A stretch of DNA of 64,000 nucleotides from Methylobacter tundripaludum (GCF_002934365.1 NZ_PTIY01000001.1:186001-250000), one strand, 5' to 3'; shown: positions 18,740 through 27,947, numbered from the stretch's first letter. Translations and numbers: made by a program. The notes: generated by a model from the sequence alone, not told the origin.

Positions 18740-20443
18740 TCAAAACAAAAAATAACGTTGGGCAAAGGGCAGCACATCGGCCGGTTCGCAAGTCAGCAGC
18801 AAGCCGTCGGCCCTGACCGAATAAGTTTGCGGATCGACTTCGATATGCGGTTGGTAGTGGTTATGGATCAAATCTTTTTTGCCGATGGTTCGTGTGCCTG
18901 CGACTACGCCTATCCTTTTGTTAAGTCCTAAAGTTCTTGGAATATCGGACTCGACCGCGATTTTAGGCAAAAAGAACATCGAAGTCACCGATGCGGTCCT
19001 TCCGAACGCCCCGAACATCGGCCGGTAATGCACCGGTTGCGGCGTCGGAATCGAGGCATTCGGGTCGCCCATCGGCGCGGCGGCAATAAATCCGCCTTTA
19101 AGAATCAGGCTGGGTTTGACCGCGAAAAAAGCCGGGTTCCACAACACCAAATCCGCCAGTTTACCGACTTCGACAGAGCCGACTTCGTGCGCGATGCCGT
19201 GGCTGATGGCCGGATTAATCGTGTACTTGGCGATATAACGCTTGATGCGGAAATTGTCGTTGCGCGGCGAATCCTCGGCCAAGCTGCCGCGCTGCGCCTT
19301 CATTTTATGCGCGGTCTGCCAGGTGCGGATAATCACTTCGCCAACCCGGCCCATCGCCTGCGAATCCGAAGAAATCATCGAAAATGCGCCCAAGTCATGC
19401 AGAATATCCTCGGCGGCGATAGTTTCGCGGCGAATCCGCGATTCGGCAAAAGCCACGTCTTCGGCAATGCTTGGGTCAAGGTGATGGCAAACCATCAGCA
19501 TGTCCAGATGCTCGTCTACGGTATTGATCGTATAAGGCCGGGTCGGATTGGTAGACGACGGCAGCACGTTAGCCTCGCCGCAAGCCCTGATAATATCCGG
19601 CGCATGGCCGCCGCCGGCGCCTTCGGTATGATAAGTATGAATGGTGCGGCCCTTGAACGCGGCAAAAGTGTCCTCGACAAAACCGGATTCGTTCAAGGTA
19701 TCGGTATGAATCGCGACCTGCACATCAAAGCGGTCGGCGACCGAAAGACAGCAATCGATAGCCGCCGGTGTCGTGCCCCAGTCCTCGTGCAGCTTCAAGC
19801 CCATCGCCCCGGCGCGAACCTGTTCTTCCAACGCAATCGGCAAACTGGCGTTGCCCTTGCCGAGCAGTCCAAAATTCATCGGAAACCCGTCCAGCGATTG
19901 CAGCATGCTGTGAATATTCCACGGCCCCGGCGTGCAGGTTGTAGCATTGGTGCCGGTTGCAGGCCCGGTGCCGCCGCCGATCATCGTAGTCACGCCTGAC
20001 ATCAACGCTTCATCGATTTGCTGCGGACAAATGAAATGGATATGCGCGTCGATGCCGCCGGCGGTCAGGATTTGTCCTTCACCGGCGATAATTTCGGTGC
20101 CGGGGCCGATGATTATATCGACGCCCTGTTGCGTATCGGGATTCCCAGCCTTGCCGATTCCGGCAATGCGACCGTTTTTGATGCCGACATCGGCTTTAAT
20201 AATGCCCCAGTGGTCGACGATCAGCGCGTTGGTGATCACCAAATCCATCGCCACGGTGGAATCAACCTGGCTTTGGCCCATGCCGTCGCGAATGACTTTG
20301 CCGCCGCCGAATTTGACCTCGTCGCCGTACACCGTGCGGTCGGCTTCGACTTCTAAAAACAAGCCGCTGTCGCCCAAACGCACCCGGTCGCCGGTGGTCG
20401 GCCCGAACATATCGGCATAAGCTTGCCTGCTGATCCTGCTCAT
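18740..20443 (-). CDS. ureC: Urease alpha subunit
   Basis: This is the catalytic subunit (567 residues) that hydrolyses urea to ammonia and carbamate at a dinuclear nickel site. Motifs present are [14 protein letters not shown] (nickel-binding HxH), [17 protein letters not shown] (carbamylated lysine), [14 protein letters not shown], and the flap [20 protein letters not shown]. All expected catalytic residues appear. It overlaps ureB by four bases. The C-terminus QRYFLF is typical of urease alpha subunits. Confidence 0.98.
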   Translation of the reverse strand: MSRISRQAYADMFGPTTGDRVRLGDSGLFLEVEADRTVYGDEVKFGGGKVIRDGMGQSQVDSTVAMDLVITNALIVDHWGIIKADVGIKNGRIAGIGKAGNPDTQQGVDIIIGPGTEIIAGEGQILTAGGIDAHIHFICPQQIDEALMSGVTTMIGGGTGPATGTNATTCTPGPWNIHSMLQSLDGFPMNFGLLGKGNASLPIALEEQVRAGAMGLKLHEDWGTTPAAIDCCLSVADRFDVQVAIHTDTLNESGFVEDTFAAFKGRTIHTYHTEGAGGGHAPDIIRACGEANVLPSSTNPTRPYTINTVDEHLDMLMVCHHLDPSIAEDVAFAESRIRRETIAAEDILHDLGAFSMISSDSQAMGRVGEVIIRTWQTAHKMKAQRGSLAEDSPRNDNFRIKRYIAKYTINPAISHGIAHEVGSVEVGKLADLVLWNPAFFAVKPSLILKGGFIAAAPMGDPNASIPTPQPVHYRPMFGAFGRTASVTSMFFLPKIAVESDIPRTLGLNKRIGVVAGTRTIGKKDLIHNHYQPHIEVDPQTYSVRADGLLLTCEPADVLPFAQRYFLF

Positions 20444-20757
20444 AAATTGTCCTCCAATGCGCCCATCACGTCCTGGCGGAAGCCGTAAATCCAGCGTAAT
20501 CCGGCAAAGGCCACCAGCTGTATTTCACGTTGCTGGCCGGGCTCGAAACGCACCGCGGTGCCGGCTGGAATATCCGGCCTGAAGCCGCGCGTTGCCGCAC
20601 GGTCGAACTGCAAAGCCGGATTGGTTTCAAAAAAATGATAATGCGAGCCGACTTGAATCGGCCGGTCGCCGCTGTTCGCAACCACTACGCTAATCGTCGC
20701 GCGGCCTGCGTTCAGTTCGATGTCGCCATCGGCGGGGATGATTTCTCCGGGTATCAT
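20440..20757 (-). CDS. ureB: Urease beta subunit
   Basis: This 105-residue structural subunit begins [19 protein letters not shown] and contains [20 protein letters not shown] and [20 protein letters not shown], all characteristic of UreB. It is separate from UreA, as in most proteobacteria. The stop codon overlaps the ureC start. It lies 18 bases after ureA. Confidence 0.98.
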   Translation of the reverse strand: MIPGEIIPADGDIELNAGRATISVVVANSGDRPIQVGSHYHFFETNPALQFDRAATRGFRPDIPAGTAVRFEPGQQREIQLVAFAGLRWIYGFRQDVMGALEDNL

Positions 20758-20775
20758 GACTGTGCTCCTACTTTG

Positions 20776-21078
20776 CTATTCGATCGGGTTATGGACCGTG
20801 ACCAGCTTGGTGCCGTCCGGAAAGGTCGCTTCAACCTGCACATCGGGCAGCATTTCGGCGACGCCGTCCATTACATCGTCGCGGTAAAGCAGGGTGCGGC
20901 CGAATTCCATCAGTTCCGCGACTGTGCGGCCGTCGCGAGCGCCTTCCATGATCGCGGCGCTGATAAAAGCCACGGCTTCCGGATAGTTGAGCTTCAGGCC
21001 CCTGGCTTTGCGGCGTTCGGCCAGCAGGCCAGCGGTAAATATCAGCAGTTTGTCTTTTTCGCGTGGTGTTAATTGCAT
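20776..21078 (-). CDS. ureA: Urease gamma subunit
   Basis: This 100-residue subunit starts [20 protein letters not shown], continues [20 protein letters not shown], and ends [14 protein letters not shown], all diagnostic of UreA. The frame is open upstream into the inverted-repeat element, but the ATG at 21078 gives the exact family start. The element at 21121-21314 separates it from ureD, so it may need its own transcription start or read-through across a strong hairpin. Confidence 0.98.
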   Translation of the reverse strand: MQLTPREKDKLLIFTAGLLAERRKARGLKLNYPEAVAFISAAIMEGARDGRTVAELMEFGRTLLYRDDVMDGVAEMLPDVQVEATFPDGTKLVTVHNPIE

Positions 21079-21120
21079 TGTTTTAGTCCAATTTTTATTC
21101 AGATGATTTCCAGTATCGGA

Positions 21121-21314
21121 TTTATTCACCACGAAGACACGAAGAGCACGAAGTTTGCTAGTTCCCAAGCTTGATCGCTCGTCGTTATACACATCTCGAC
21201 GTAGGCCGGAATAAACCCGCCCGGCGACAGCAAGGGTGGAGCGTTTCCGGGCTACATCCTTGGGAACCAGCTAAGTTATTAAATTTTTTTCTTCGTGTCT
21301 TCGTGGTGAATAAA
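21121..21314. repeat. Nested palindromic element between ureD and ureA (copy C)
   Basis: The outer arms at 21121-21144 and 21291-21314 are a perfect 24-base inverted repeat containing CACCACGAAGACACGAAG. Inside are a second pair (GCTAGTTCCCAAG with CTTGGGAACCAGC) and an inner REP-like sequence with GTAGGCCGGAATAA and TTTCCGGGCTAC. The whole 194 bases fill the gap in the urease operon. It shares the CACGAAG ends with the other elements here. Confidence 0.8.
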
Positions 21315-21316
21315 AC

Positions 21317-22138
21317 TCAAGTCGCCCAAATTCGCGGAGCACAGGCTTTGCGTTGTACCGAGTCCGGCCGCACAATCGCCCAAACCTGCTCGAAAAAACC
21401 GCGCAGCCGGTCGCTTCTGTCATCAACAGCTCTACAGACCAACAGTTCATCGATAAGCGTCACGCCGCGGCCTTTGCTCTCGCCGATTAATTGCTGGACT
21501 GCGGCCAGACTTTCAGCTCCGGCAGGGCTGGCAAACAAGGTGCCGCAAGCCGACAAGCCCTGCAATCCCCAACGGGCCGCAAAAGCTTTGGCATCCAGAT
21601 GCAGGCGTTCCAAAAACAAAGGCTGTCCCCGACAATAAACCTGCCAGCTCATATCCGCTAAACCGACATCGAAACTCTCGCCGCAGGCAGGCCTTCCTAA
21701 AGACAGAATTTCCCAGCCGATAAAGCGAGCACCTTGGGCCAATTCGACGTTAACAGCCGATCTTAACTGCGCGCCTTGATAAATAATAGTCTCCTGCGGC
21801 AGCCATTCCAGCGCCGCGCCATCCTCCACCTTGATCGAAACGTTCTGGACGGCCAGCTCGCCGTTGCTGCGATAAAACTTTCCGGCCGCCGGCGTGGTAA
21901 TCAGCGCATGGCTGTGTGGTTCGGCAGTGATGAAAAGATTTAACCGGTCGCCGCCGACAATACCGCCCGGCGGATGCAGGATGTACACATGGCAGACGCC
22001 GCCTTCCGGGTAAAAAGGCCGTTGTACGGTTAGCGGGCCTTGATGACGACGGTGCGCCAGTAGCGTTTTGCCGTGTTTTTGTTCAAAGCCGAGTTCCAGT
22101 TTTGCTTGCCAGCCTTTTATTGATAAATTTGCGTTCAC
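21317..22138 (-). CDS. ureD: Urease accessory protein UreD (UreH)
   Basis: UreD (273 residues) binds the apo-urease and passes nickel into the active site together with UreF and UreG. It has the all-beta UreD pattern: VYILHPPGGIVGGDRLNLFI, then AGKFYRSNGELAVQNVSIKV and ALEWLPQETIIYQGAQLRSA. The start is GTG at 22138. It is the first gene of the urease cluster, and the palindromic element begins directly after its stop codon. Confidence 0.95.
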   Translation of the reverse strand: MNANLSIKGWQAKLELGFEQKHGKTLLAHRRHQGPLTVQRPFYPEGGVCHVYILHPPGGIVGGDRLNLFITAEPHSHALITTPAAGKFYRSNGELAVQNVSIKVEDGAALEWLPQETIIYQGAQLRSAVNVELAQGARFIGWEILSLGRPACGESFDVGLADMSWQVYCRGQPLFLERLHLDAKAFAARWGLQGLSACGTLFASPAGAESLAAVQQLIGESKGRGVTLIDELLVCRAVDDRSDRLRGFFEQVWAIVRPDSVQRKACAPRIWAT

Positions 22139-22182
22139 AGTGTTTTTTCAGTTTGTACGGCGGCATTAATAAAAAGAGACGC

Positions 22183-22201
22183 ACAGCGTACCCTACGCTG
22201 T
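22183..22201. repeat. Short perfect hairpin between DUF2442 gene and ureD
   Basis: ACAGCGTA, a CCC loop and TACGCTGT form an 8-base stem overlapping the end of the DUF2442 gene. No T-run follows on either strand, so it is not a classical terminator. Confidence 0.4.
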
Positions 22202-22453
22202 AGGCTGTGAAACTAAAGGAAAAGTCTCCGGGTGACGAATTGAATCGACATGCAAATCAATATCCAATTCCGGCCAATAAAGATGGTGTGGTTGGGGACG
22301 ATCAACGTGGAAAAGTTCCGCTACCGGCGCTTTACGAAACCACGGAAACTCCAAAAATGAAACGAATAGTTCCTCTTTTTCATCAAGCAGTATCCAGAAA
22401 CCGTGTTTGGTAACGCCGGAAACCTCAACCGGGGAAATGTCTGTGCCAAGCAT
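22193..22453 (-). CDS. DUF2442 family protein
   Basis: This 86-residue small protein has the DUF2442 pattern: a short beta-rich fold with GFWILLDEKEELFVSFLEFP, then WFRKAPVAELFHVDRP and a C-terminal LYWPELDIDLHVDSIRHPE. Its function is unknown. The start overlaps the DUF4160 gene by 29 bases. DUF4160-DUF2442 pairs are widespread and behave like small mobile cassettes, sometimes suspected to be toxin-antitoxin-like; that is not shown here. Confidence 0.85.
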   Translation of the reverse strand: MLGTDISPVEVSGVTKHGFWILLDEKEELFVSFLEFPWFRKAPVAELFHVDRPQPHHLYWPELDIDLHVDSIRHPETFPLVSQPTA

Positions 22454-22664
22454 CTTTAATCTCCTGCTCGTGTAAATTTACCAAATTATTTACTTCCCGT
22501 AGTTCCTGTGCAGATAAACCAAAATTCTGCGCGAGTTCGATAGCGGGTTCCAGCCAGAATTTTGCTTCGCCATCCGCATGATCGACATGAACATGCATTC
22601 GTGGTTCTTCTCTTGAGAAGAAATAAAATCGGTAACCGCGTTCACGAAATATTGTTGGACTCAT
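22425..22664 (-). CDS. DUF4160 family protein
   Basis: This 79-residue protein begins MSPTIFRERGYRFYFFSREE and contains RMHVHVDHADGEAKFWLEP, which is the DUF4160 signature with its conserved His-Val-His. It ends with a helix NNLVNLHEQEIKDAWHRHF. The start at 22664 was chosen as the family start; a TTG six codons upstream is also open. It is co-transcribed with the DUF2442 gene. Function unknown. Confidence 0.85.
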   Translation of the reverse strand: MSPTIFRERGYRFYFFSREEPRMHVHVDHADGEAKFWLEPAIELAQNFGLSAQELREVNNLVNLHEQEIKDAWHRHFPG

Positions 22665-22705
22665 AATCAGGAAAATACTCAACTCAAAAATAATAGTTAT
22701 GTAGC

Positions 22706-23374
22706 CTATTCCACTTCGCTCTGTGTTTTCCTCAATGCAGGCTCACGATTCAATATATGCTCACGACTTCCAAATTGAATTACACCATTTTCAATATGAT
22801 AAAAAAATCTATCAAGGACAATCGGAATTATTTCTTCGCACACGTAAGAAGCCATATTAATGGACTTTTCGGCATCCGCCTTTTTAACAGAAATACCCTG
22901 ATGAACTACTTCATTTCTCAATTTCTGAAGTTCAATCCATTCATTCCAAATTGTCGATTCAGCACAACCGCTACGATTTGTTTTAAAATTTAATTGAGTA
23001 AAATCTTCAAGAATTTGGTAATAAATCTTAGGAATGTTTTCTAGACTTTTTTGTTTAAATGTTTGATCGTAAAGTACATCACCTGCACTATTATCAATAG
23101 CCAGCGAATATAAAATGGGTTTTAGCACTACTAATTTTATTCCTACTTCAATTGAAATGATTGCATGTAGAAAAGCAGCTGTGTGAAATTGACTTTCAAA
23201 AAGGATCTTTGACTCAGATAGATTTTGAAGCGGGGCTTTTACAACTTCAGGACTAATTTCATAAAACTTTCCAACGCCTTCAAAGGTAAATTCATCTTTA
23301 TAACGTTGTTTAAAGTCCTCGTATAATGAGTCCATGCCCTGTTCATATAATGCGTCTGATTCATCGTACGACAT
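22706..23374 (-). CDS. HEPN-like protein of unknown function
   Basis: This 222-residue, mostly helical protein has a clear LRNEVVHQG near residue 165, matching the RxxxxH motif of HEPN ribonuclease-like domains (R-N-x3-H form). Upstream helices (HTAAFLHAIISIEVGIKL) fit the HEPN bundle. The coding sequence is visibly richer in A and T than the flanking urease and urt genes, which suggests recent acquisition. AAAAGG lies about nine bases before the start at 23374. It sits beside the DUF4160/DUF2442 pair and may form one accessory island with them. Whether it has nuclease activity is not known. Confidence 0.6.
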   Translation of the reverse strand: MSYDESDALYEQGMDSLYEDFKQRYKDEFTFEGVGKFYEISPEVVKAPLQNLSESKILFESQFHTAAFLHAIISIEVGIKLVVLKPILYSLAIDNSAGDVLYDQTFKQKSLENIPKIYYQILEDFTQLNFKTNRSGCAESTIWNEWIELQKLRNEVVHQGISVKKADAEKSINMASYVCEEIIPIVLDRFFYHIENGVIQFGSREHILNREPALRKTQSEVE

Positions 23375-23476
23375 ATTAAGATACCTTTTAAATGAATGTA
23401 TTGGGATAAGGAAAAGTCATCAATCGAGAATAGTTTCTCTCAATTCATCCTATCATGCCTTTACATTCGATAACCA

Positions 23477-24259
23477 TCAAACCGTCAAATACCGCTTAAC
23501 CATGTCATCGCTCAATTCATCCATTGCCCCGGCAGCTACGCCCCGGCCTCTGTCCATAATATAAAACCGGTCCGCGACTTTCCGCGCAAACGGCAGTTTT
23601 TGTTCCACCAGCAACACGGTCACGCCCAATTCGTTTTTGATTTTGATAATGCCTTCGCGCACCTCGTCTTTCGCTTCGTCGCCTTGTTTCAGCAACGGCG
23701 TCGTTATGCCTTTGGCACGGTTCAGGCGGATAATCACATCGCCGATTTCGCTGACGATATTCGGCTGTATGCCTTCGGTCGGTTCGTCCAGGATCAGCAG
23801 TTTGGGATTCAGAACCAAGGCCCGGCCAATCGCCAGTTGCTGCTGCTGGCCGCCGGACAAGTCGCCGCCGCGCCGTTTGAGCATTTGTTTCAGCACCGGA
23901 AAAAGCTCATAGATATGTTCCGGGACTTTTTTAATGCCTTGCTTGCGCGCCGCGCGCAGGCCGATTTTCAGGTTTTCCTCGACCGTCAGCAACGGAAAAA
24001 TCTCCCGGCCCTGCGGCACAAAACCGATGCCCAGCTCGGCGCGATGTTCCGGTTTGGCAAGGGTTAAGGCCTCGCCGTTATATTCGATAGCGCCGTCGCG
24101 AACCGCGATCAGCCCCATGATGCTTTTAAGCAGGGTAGTCTTGCCGACGCCGTTGCGGCCCATTAAACACAGGCAGGAACCGGCCGGTAAATCGAGATTC
24201 ACATCCCACAAGGTATGGCTGCCGCCGTAATATTGATTCAATCCGCTAATTTTCAGCAT
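23477..24259 (-). CDS. urtE: Urea ABC transporter ATP-binding protein UrtE
   Basis: This is the second ATPase (260 residues) of the urea importer. Walker A is GRNGVGKTTLLKSIMGL, the signature is LSGGQQQQLAIGRALV and Walker B is LLILDEPTEGIQPNIVSEIG. Between Walker B and the H-loop equivalent (TVLLVEQKLPFARKVAD) there is an extra segment of about 25 residues (around ITTPLLKQGDEAKDEVREGI) that I do not recall in other UrtE proteins. It begins by overlapping the urtD stop by one base (TGATG). It is the last gene of urtABCDE. Confidence 0.94.
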   Translation of the reverse strand: MLKISGLNQYYGGSHTLWDVNLDLPAGSCLCLMGRNGVGKTTLLKSIMGLIAVRDGAIEYNGEALTLAKPEHRAELGIGFVPQGREIFPLLTVEENLKIGLRAARKQGIKKVPEHIYELFPVLKQMLKRRGGDLSGGQQQQLAIGRALVLNPKLLILDEPTEGIQPNIVSEIGDVIIRLNRAKGITTPLLKQGDEAKDEVREGIIKIKNELGVTVLLVEQKLPFARKVADRFYIMDRGRGVAAGAMDELSDDMVKRYLTV

Positions 24260-25038
24260 CAGTCCCCCAAATAAACCTGTATCACGCGTGGATCGTTCTG
24301 CACCTCGTCCATGCTACCTTCGGTCAGCACCGAGCCTTCATGCAGCACCGTCACATGCTTGGCAATCGAGCGGACGAATTCCATATCATGCTCGACCACA
24401 ACAATGGAGCGCTCGCCCTGTAACGATAACAGCAGTTCGGCGGTGCGCTCCACTTCCTGATGGGTCATGCCCGCTATCGGCTCGTCGACCAGCATGACTT
24501 TGGGTTCCTGCATCAGCAACATGCCGATCTCCAGCCATTGTTTCTGCCCGTGCGACAGAATGCCCGCCGGTTGCGACCTCAGTTCAACCAGCCCTATCGT
24601 CTCCAGCACTTGTTCGATACGGTCGCGTTGCGCACCGTTCAACTTGGCGAATAAAGTCGCCCATGCGCCCTTATCGGTCGCTAAAGCCAGTTCCAGGTTT
24701 TCGAATACGCTGAGCATGTCGAACACGCTTGGCTTTTGGAATTTGCGGCAAATGCCCGCCTGGGCGATGGCCGGTTCGTCCATTTGCAGCAGGTCGATGG
24801 TTTGCCCGAAAAACACCGAGCCGGTATCGGGCCGGGTTTTGCCGGTAATCACATCCATCAAGGTGGTTTTACCGGCGCCGTTCGGGCCGATCAAACAGCG
24901 TAATTCCCCTGCATCGATATACAGCGAGAGGTTATTCAAGGCTTTGAAGCCGTCGAAACTGACGCTGACATCTTCAAGATAAAGAATCGGGCCGTGGCTG
25001 ACATCCACTTGGCCCGGCTTAAGCGCTATGCCGTTCAT
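24259..25038 (-). CDS. urtD: Urea ABC transporter ATP-binding protein UrtD
   Basis: This is the first ATPase (259 residues) of the urea importer, of the LivG type. Walker A is GPNGAGKTTLMDVITGKTRP, the branch-specific segment is ICRKFQKPSVFDMLSVFENL, the signature is LSHGQKQWLEIGMLLM and Walker B is VMLVDEPIAGMT. The variant signature LSHGQ (rather than LSGGQ) is typical of UrtD. The start overlaps the urtC stop as ATGA. Confidence 0.96.
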   Translation of the reverse strand: MNGIALKPGQVDVSHGPILYLEDVSVSFDGFKALNNLSLYIDAGELRCLIGPNGAGKTTLMDVITGKTRPDTGSVFFGQTIDLLQMDEPAIAQAGICRKFQKPSVFDMLSVFENLELALATDKGAWATLFAKLNGAQRDRIEQVLETIGLVELRSQPAGILSHGQKQWLEIGMLLMQEPKVMLVDEPIAGMTHQEVERTAELLLSLQGERSIVVVEHDMEFVRSIAKHVTVLHEGSVLTEGSMDEVQNDPRVIQVYLGD

Positions 25039-26117
25039 TGTTTTTGCTCCTGCAAACGACGTTGCCAGAATCCGACCAAGCCGTCAGGCAATAACACGGT
25101 CACCAGAATAAAAGTCGCGCCGAGGAAAAACAGCCAGATTTCCGGCATCCATCCGGTTAGCAAGGTCTTGGCGTAATTGACCAGCACCGCGCCGACGATT
25201 GCGCCGTACAGCGTGCCGCGCCCGCCGATAGCGACCCAGATGACGATTTCCAGCGAGTTCAACGGCGAAAATTCGCTGGGATTGATAATGCCCACTTGCG
25301 GCACATACAAAGCCCCGGCAATTCCGGCCAGCATCGCGGCAAACACGAAAATCCATAATTTGAACATTTCCACGCGATAACCGAGAAAACGCACCCGCAT
25401 TTCCTGGTCGCGAATCGCCGTTACCACCCGGCCCAGTTTGCTGTTGACGATCCAGCGGCTGACCAGGAAGGCCAGCATCAGGATCAGGCCTGAAGCCATC
25501 AACAAGCAGGCGCGCACCGAATCGGACTGGCTGTTAAAACCGAGAATTTCCTTGAAATCGGTCAAGCCGTTGTTGCCGCCAAAACCCATCTCGTTTCTAA
25601 AAAAGGCCAGCAACAGCGCGTAAGTTAAAGCCTGGGTAATAATCGACAGATAAACGCCGGTCACCCGCGAACGGAATGCCAGCCAGCCGAACAAAAAGGC
25701 CAGCACGCCGGGAACCAGAAAAATCATGATCGCGGCAAACCAGAACTGCTCGAAACCGTGCCAGTACCAAGGCAGTTCTTTCCAGTTAAGAAATACCATA
25801 AAATCGGGCAGCAGCGGATCGCCGTAAACGCCGCGGCTACCGATCTGGCGCATTAAATACATGCCCATCGCGTAGCCGCCCAACGCAAAGAAAGCGCCGT
25901 GACCCAAAGCCAGAATGCCGCAATAACCCCAAACCAGATCCAGCGACATGCCCAGCAACGCAAAGGTCAAATATTTTCCCAACAGCGATACCGTGTAAGA
26001 GGAGAAATACAGCGGCGAACCCGGTGCAAATACCAGATTGCATACCGGAACAATCAGGCTGATTGCGGCCAATACGGCCAGCACCGAGAGCGCGGCTTTA
26101 TCGTTTTTTAACAGCAT
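25035..26117 (-). CDS. urtC: Urea ABC transporter permease UrtC
   Basis: A LivM-type permease (360 residues) with about ten membrane spans. Characteristic segments are LDLVWGYCGILALGHGAFFA, the cytoplasmic coupling loop with TAIRDQEMRVRFLGY, and the C-terminal IGGRGTLYGAIVGAVLVNY. The length, the extended periplasmic loop (SRGVYGDPLLPDFMVF) and the location between urtB and urtD identify it as UrtC. It starts 3 bases after the urtB stop. Confidence 0.96.
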   Translation of the reverse strand: MLLKNDKAALSVLAVLAAISLIVPVCNLVFAPGSPLYFSSYTVSLLGKYLTFALLGMSLDLVWGYCGILALGHGAFFALGGYAMGMYLMRQIGSRGVYGDPLLPDFMVFLNWKELPWYWHGFEQFWFAAIMIFLVPGVLAFLFGWLAFRSRVTGVYLSIITQALTYALLLAFFRNEMGFGGNNGLTDFKEILGFNSQSDSVRACLLMASGLILMLAFLVSRWIVNSKLGRVVTAIRDQEMRVRFLGYRVEMFKLWIFVFAAMLAGIAGALYVPQVGIINPSEFSPLNSLEIVIWVAIGGRGTLYGAIVGAVLVNYAKTLLTGWMPEIWLFFLGATFILVTVLLPDGLVGFWQRRLQEQKQ

Positions 26118-26120
26118 CGC

Positions 26121-27767
26121 TTAGCCCTCCACCGCTCGGCCCTGTTGCGGAAACAAGCCGCGCGGACGTTTTTGAATGAATAAAATGATGAACACCAACA
26201 CCAGTATTTTCGCCAATACCGCGCCTGCATAAGGTTCAAGCAATTTATTGGCGATACCCAACGAAAATCCCGCCACCAGCGTGCCCCATAAATTACCGAC
26301 GCCGCCGAATACCACGACCATAAATGAATCGACGATATAAGCCTGCCCCAAATTCGGGCCGACATTGGTAATTTGGCTTAATGCGACTCCGGCGACCCCG
26401 GCGATGCCCGAGCCCAGCCCGAAGGTCAAGGCATCGACCCGGCCGGTCGGAATGCCCATGGCCAAGGCCATCTTGCGGTTCTGCGCAACGGCGCGCACTT
26501 CCAGGCCCAGGCGGGTGCGTTTGAGGATTTGCAGCAACAACACAAACACCAGCAGGCAGAAAATCAATATGTACAAGCGGTTCCAGGTCAGCGACAAAAA
26601 GTCGTTGATTTGCAAGGTGCCGCTCATCCATTCCGGCGTCGCGACACTGCGGTTTAACGGCGAAAATATCGAGCGCACGGCCTGTTGCAGAACCAGGCTG
26701 ACGCCGAAAGTCGCCAACAGCGTTTCCAGAGGGCGGCCGTATAAAAAGCGGATAATGCCGCGCTCGATAATAATCCCGGCCAGCGCCGAAATGATGAACG
26801 CCGCCGGAACCGCAATCGCCAACGACAGCCCCAAATGGTTAGGCATCAGTTGTTGGGTGACATAAGTCGTATAAGCGCCGAGCATCATCAGCTCGCCATG
26901 CGCCATGTTGATCACGCCCATCACGCCGAAAGTAATGGCCAAACCAATCGCGGCCAAGACCAGCACCGCGCCGAGGCTTAAGCCGAAAAACAGGGTTTCG
27001 ATAGCGGCATAGGCTTGCAGCTGTGAATTGATTTTTGACAACGCGGCTTCGGCTTGATTGCGCACATCGCTGTCCGCCTCCAGATAATGGCCGTCGCTAT
27101 CTTTTTCGACCAGTCCGTTTAGCCGGTTAACCACATTCCGGCCGGCTTGGTCCTTCAATAAATCGATTGCCGCCAAGCGCACCCTTTTGTCGGGGCTGTT
27201 TAATTGTTCCAGGCCTAAAATAAGCTTGATCGCATTTTGTACGCGTTCGTCCTGTTCCATGATAAGTTGGCCGCGCAACAACGCCAAACTCTGGTCGTCA
27301 ATGGATTGACCCATTGCGCTGACGGCGGCGAGTCTTACCGCGGCATTGTCGTCATTCAGCTGCAAACGGCCGATTATTTTCCTCAATGAAGTTCGCAGGC
27401 TGTTATTAACGGTGATTTTTTGCGTGGCGGAGCGTTCCACCATGCCCAGATTTTCTCCGCTTTCGGCGTCGGTAAGCTTGTAGTCCGTTTCGACTTCTTC
27501 GCCGATGACCAGTTTCCCATCGGCCTTAAGATTGAATAATCGCCCGTCGAGCAGCGCTTGCAATACGGCAACGGCCTGCGGCTTTTCCACGGCGGCCAGT
27601 TGTTCGATAGCCTGCCCACGCTCCTGCATGGACCCGGCTTTAAGATTCGATAAAGCGGCTGAGAAGGCATCCTCGGCGGCATTTTCCTGACCGATACTCA
27701 AGGTTGGCGACATCAGGATAAATCCCAGCATTACCCGGCAACACCATCTGAAAGAATTCGGTTTCAT
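26121..27767 (-). CDS. urtB: Urea ABC transporter permease UrtB
   Basis: This 548-residue protein has a signal-like N-terminus, then about 230 residues of HEAT-like helical repeats in the periplasm (AIEQLAAVEKPQAVAVLQAL; DNAAVRLAAVSAMGQS). The LivH-type permease domain follows from about residue 265 (LAITFGVMGVINMAHGELMM). The long N-terminal extension is a known feature of proteobacterial UrtB. The start at 27767 (MKPNSFRW) has GGAG seven bases upstream; further upstream codons lie in repeat-rich DNA and are unlikely. Confidence 0.94.
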   Translation of the reverse strand: MKPNSFRWCCRVMLGFILMSPTLSIGQENAAEDAFSAALSNLKAGSMQERGQAIEQLAAVEKPQAVAVLQALLDGRLFNLKADGKLVIGEEVETDYKLTDAESGENLGMVERSATQKITVNNSLRTSLRKIIGRLQLNDDNAAVRLAAVSAMGQSIDDQSLALLRGQLIMEQDERVQNAIKLILGLEQLNSPDKRVRLAAIDLLKDQAGRNVVNRLNGLVEKDSDGHYLEADSDVRNQAEAALSKINSQLQAYAAIETLFFGLSLGAVLVLAAIGLAITFGVMGVINMAHGELMMLGAYTTYVTQQLMPNHLGLSLAIAVPAAFIISALAGIIIERGIIRFLYGRPLETLLATFGVSLVLQQAVRSIFSPLNRSVATPEWMSGTLQINDFLSLTWNRLYILIFCLLVFVLLLQILKRTRLGLEVRAVAQNRKMALAMGIPTGRVDALTFGLGSGIAGVAGVALSQITNVGPNLGQAYIVDSFMVVVFGGVGNLWGTLVAGFSLGIANKLLEPYAGAVLAKILVLVFIILFIQKRPRGLFPQQGRAVEG

Positions 27768-27807
27768 AATACTCCATACTTTAAATAAACCTAAAAACCA
27801 AAGTTTG

Positions 27808-27925
27808 TCCACGAAAGACACGAAATAAATTAGCATGCTGTGTTACACCATTCATCGCTTTGAGCGATGATTTACAACTTTGTAAGTTTTTTAAATGTTT
27901 TCGTGCTTTTTGTGTTTTTCGTGGA
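27808..27925. repeat. CCACGAAA inverted-repeat element between urtA and urtB (copy D)
   Basis: TCCACGAAAGACACGAAA pairs with TTTCGTG and TTTTTCGTGGA at the far end. Inside is a perfect small hairpin CATCGCT-TTG-AGCGATG at 27853-27869. The flank carries CCTAAAAACC, as does copy A at 16682-16800. It lies between urtA and urtB and could act as an attenuator that keeps binding-protein mRNA more abundant. Confidence 0.7.
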
Positions 27926-27947
27926 TCAAATGCTTTTTAATTACCGA

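Noticed and set aside
19028-19999. Long open frame antisense to ureC (about 323 codons)
   Set aside because: It is a shadow of the ureC codon bias; the translation is histidine/arginine-rich with no domain, and ureC is intact on the other strand.
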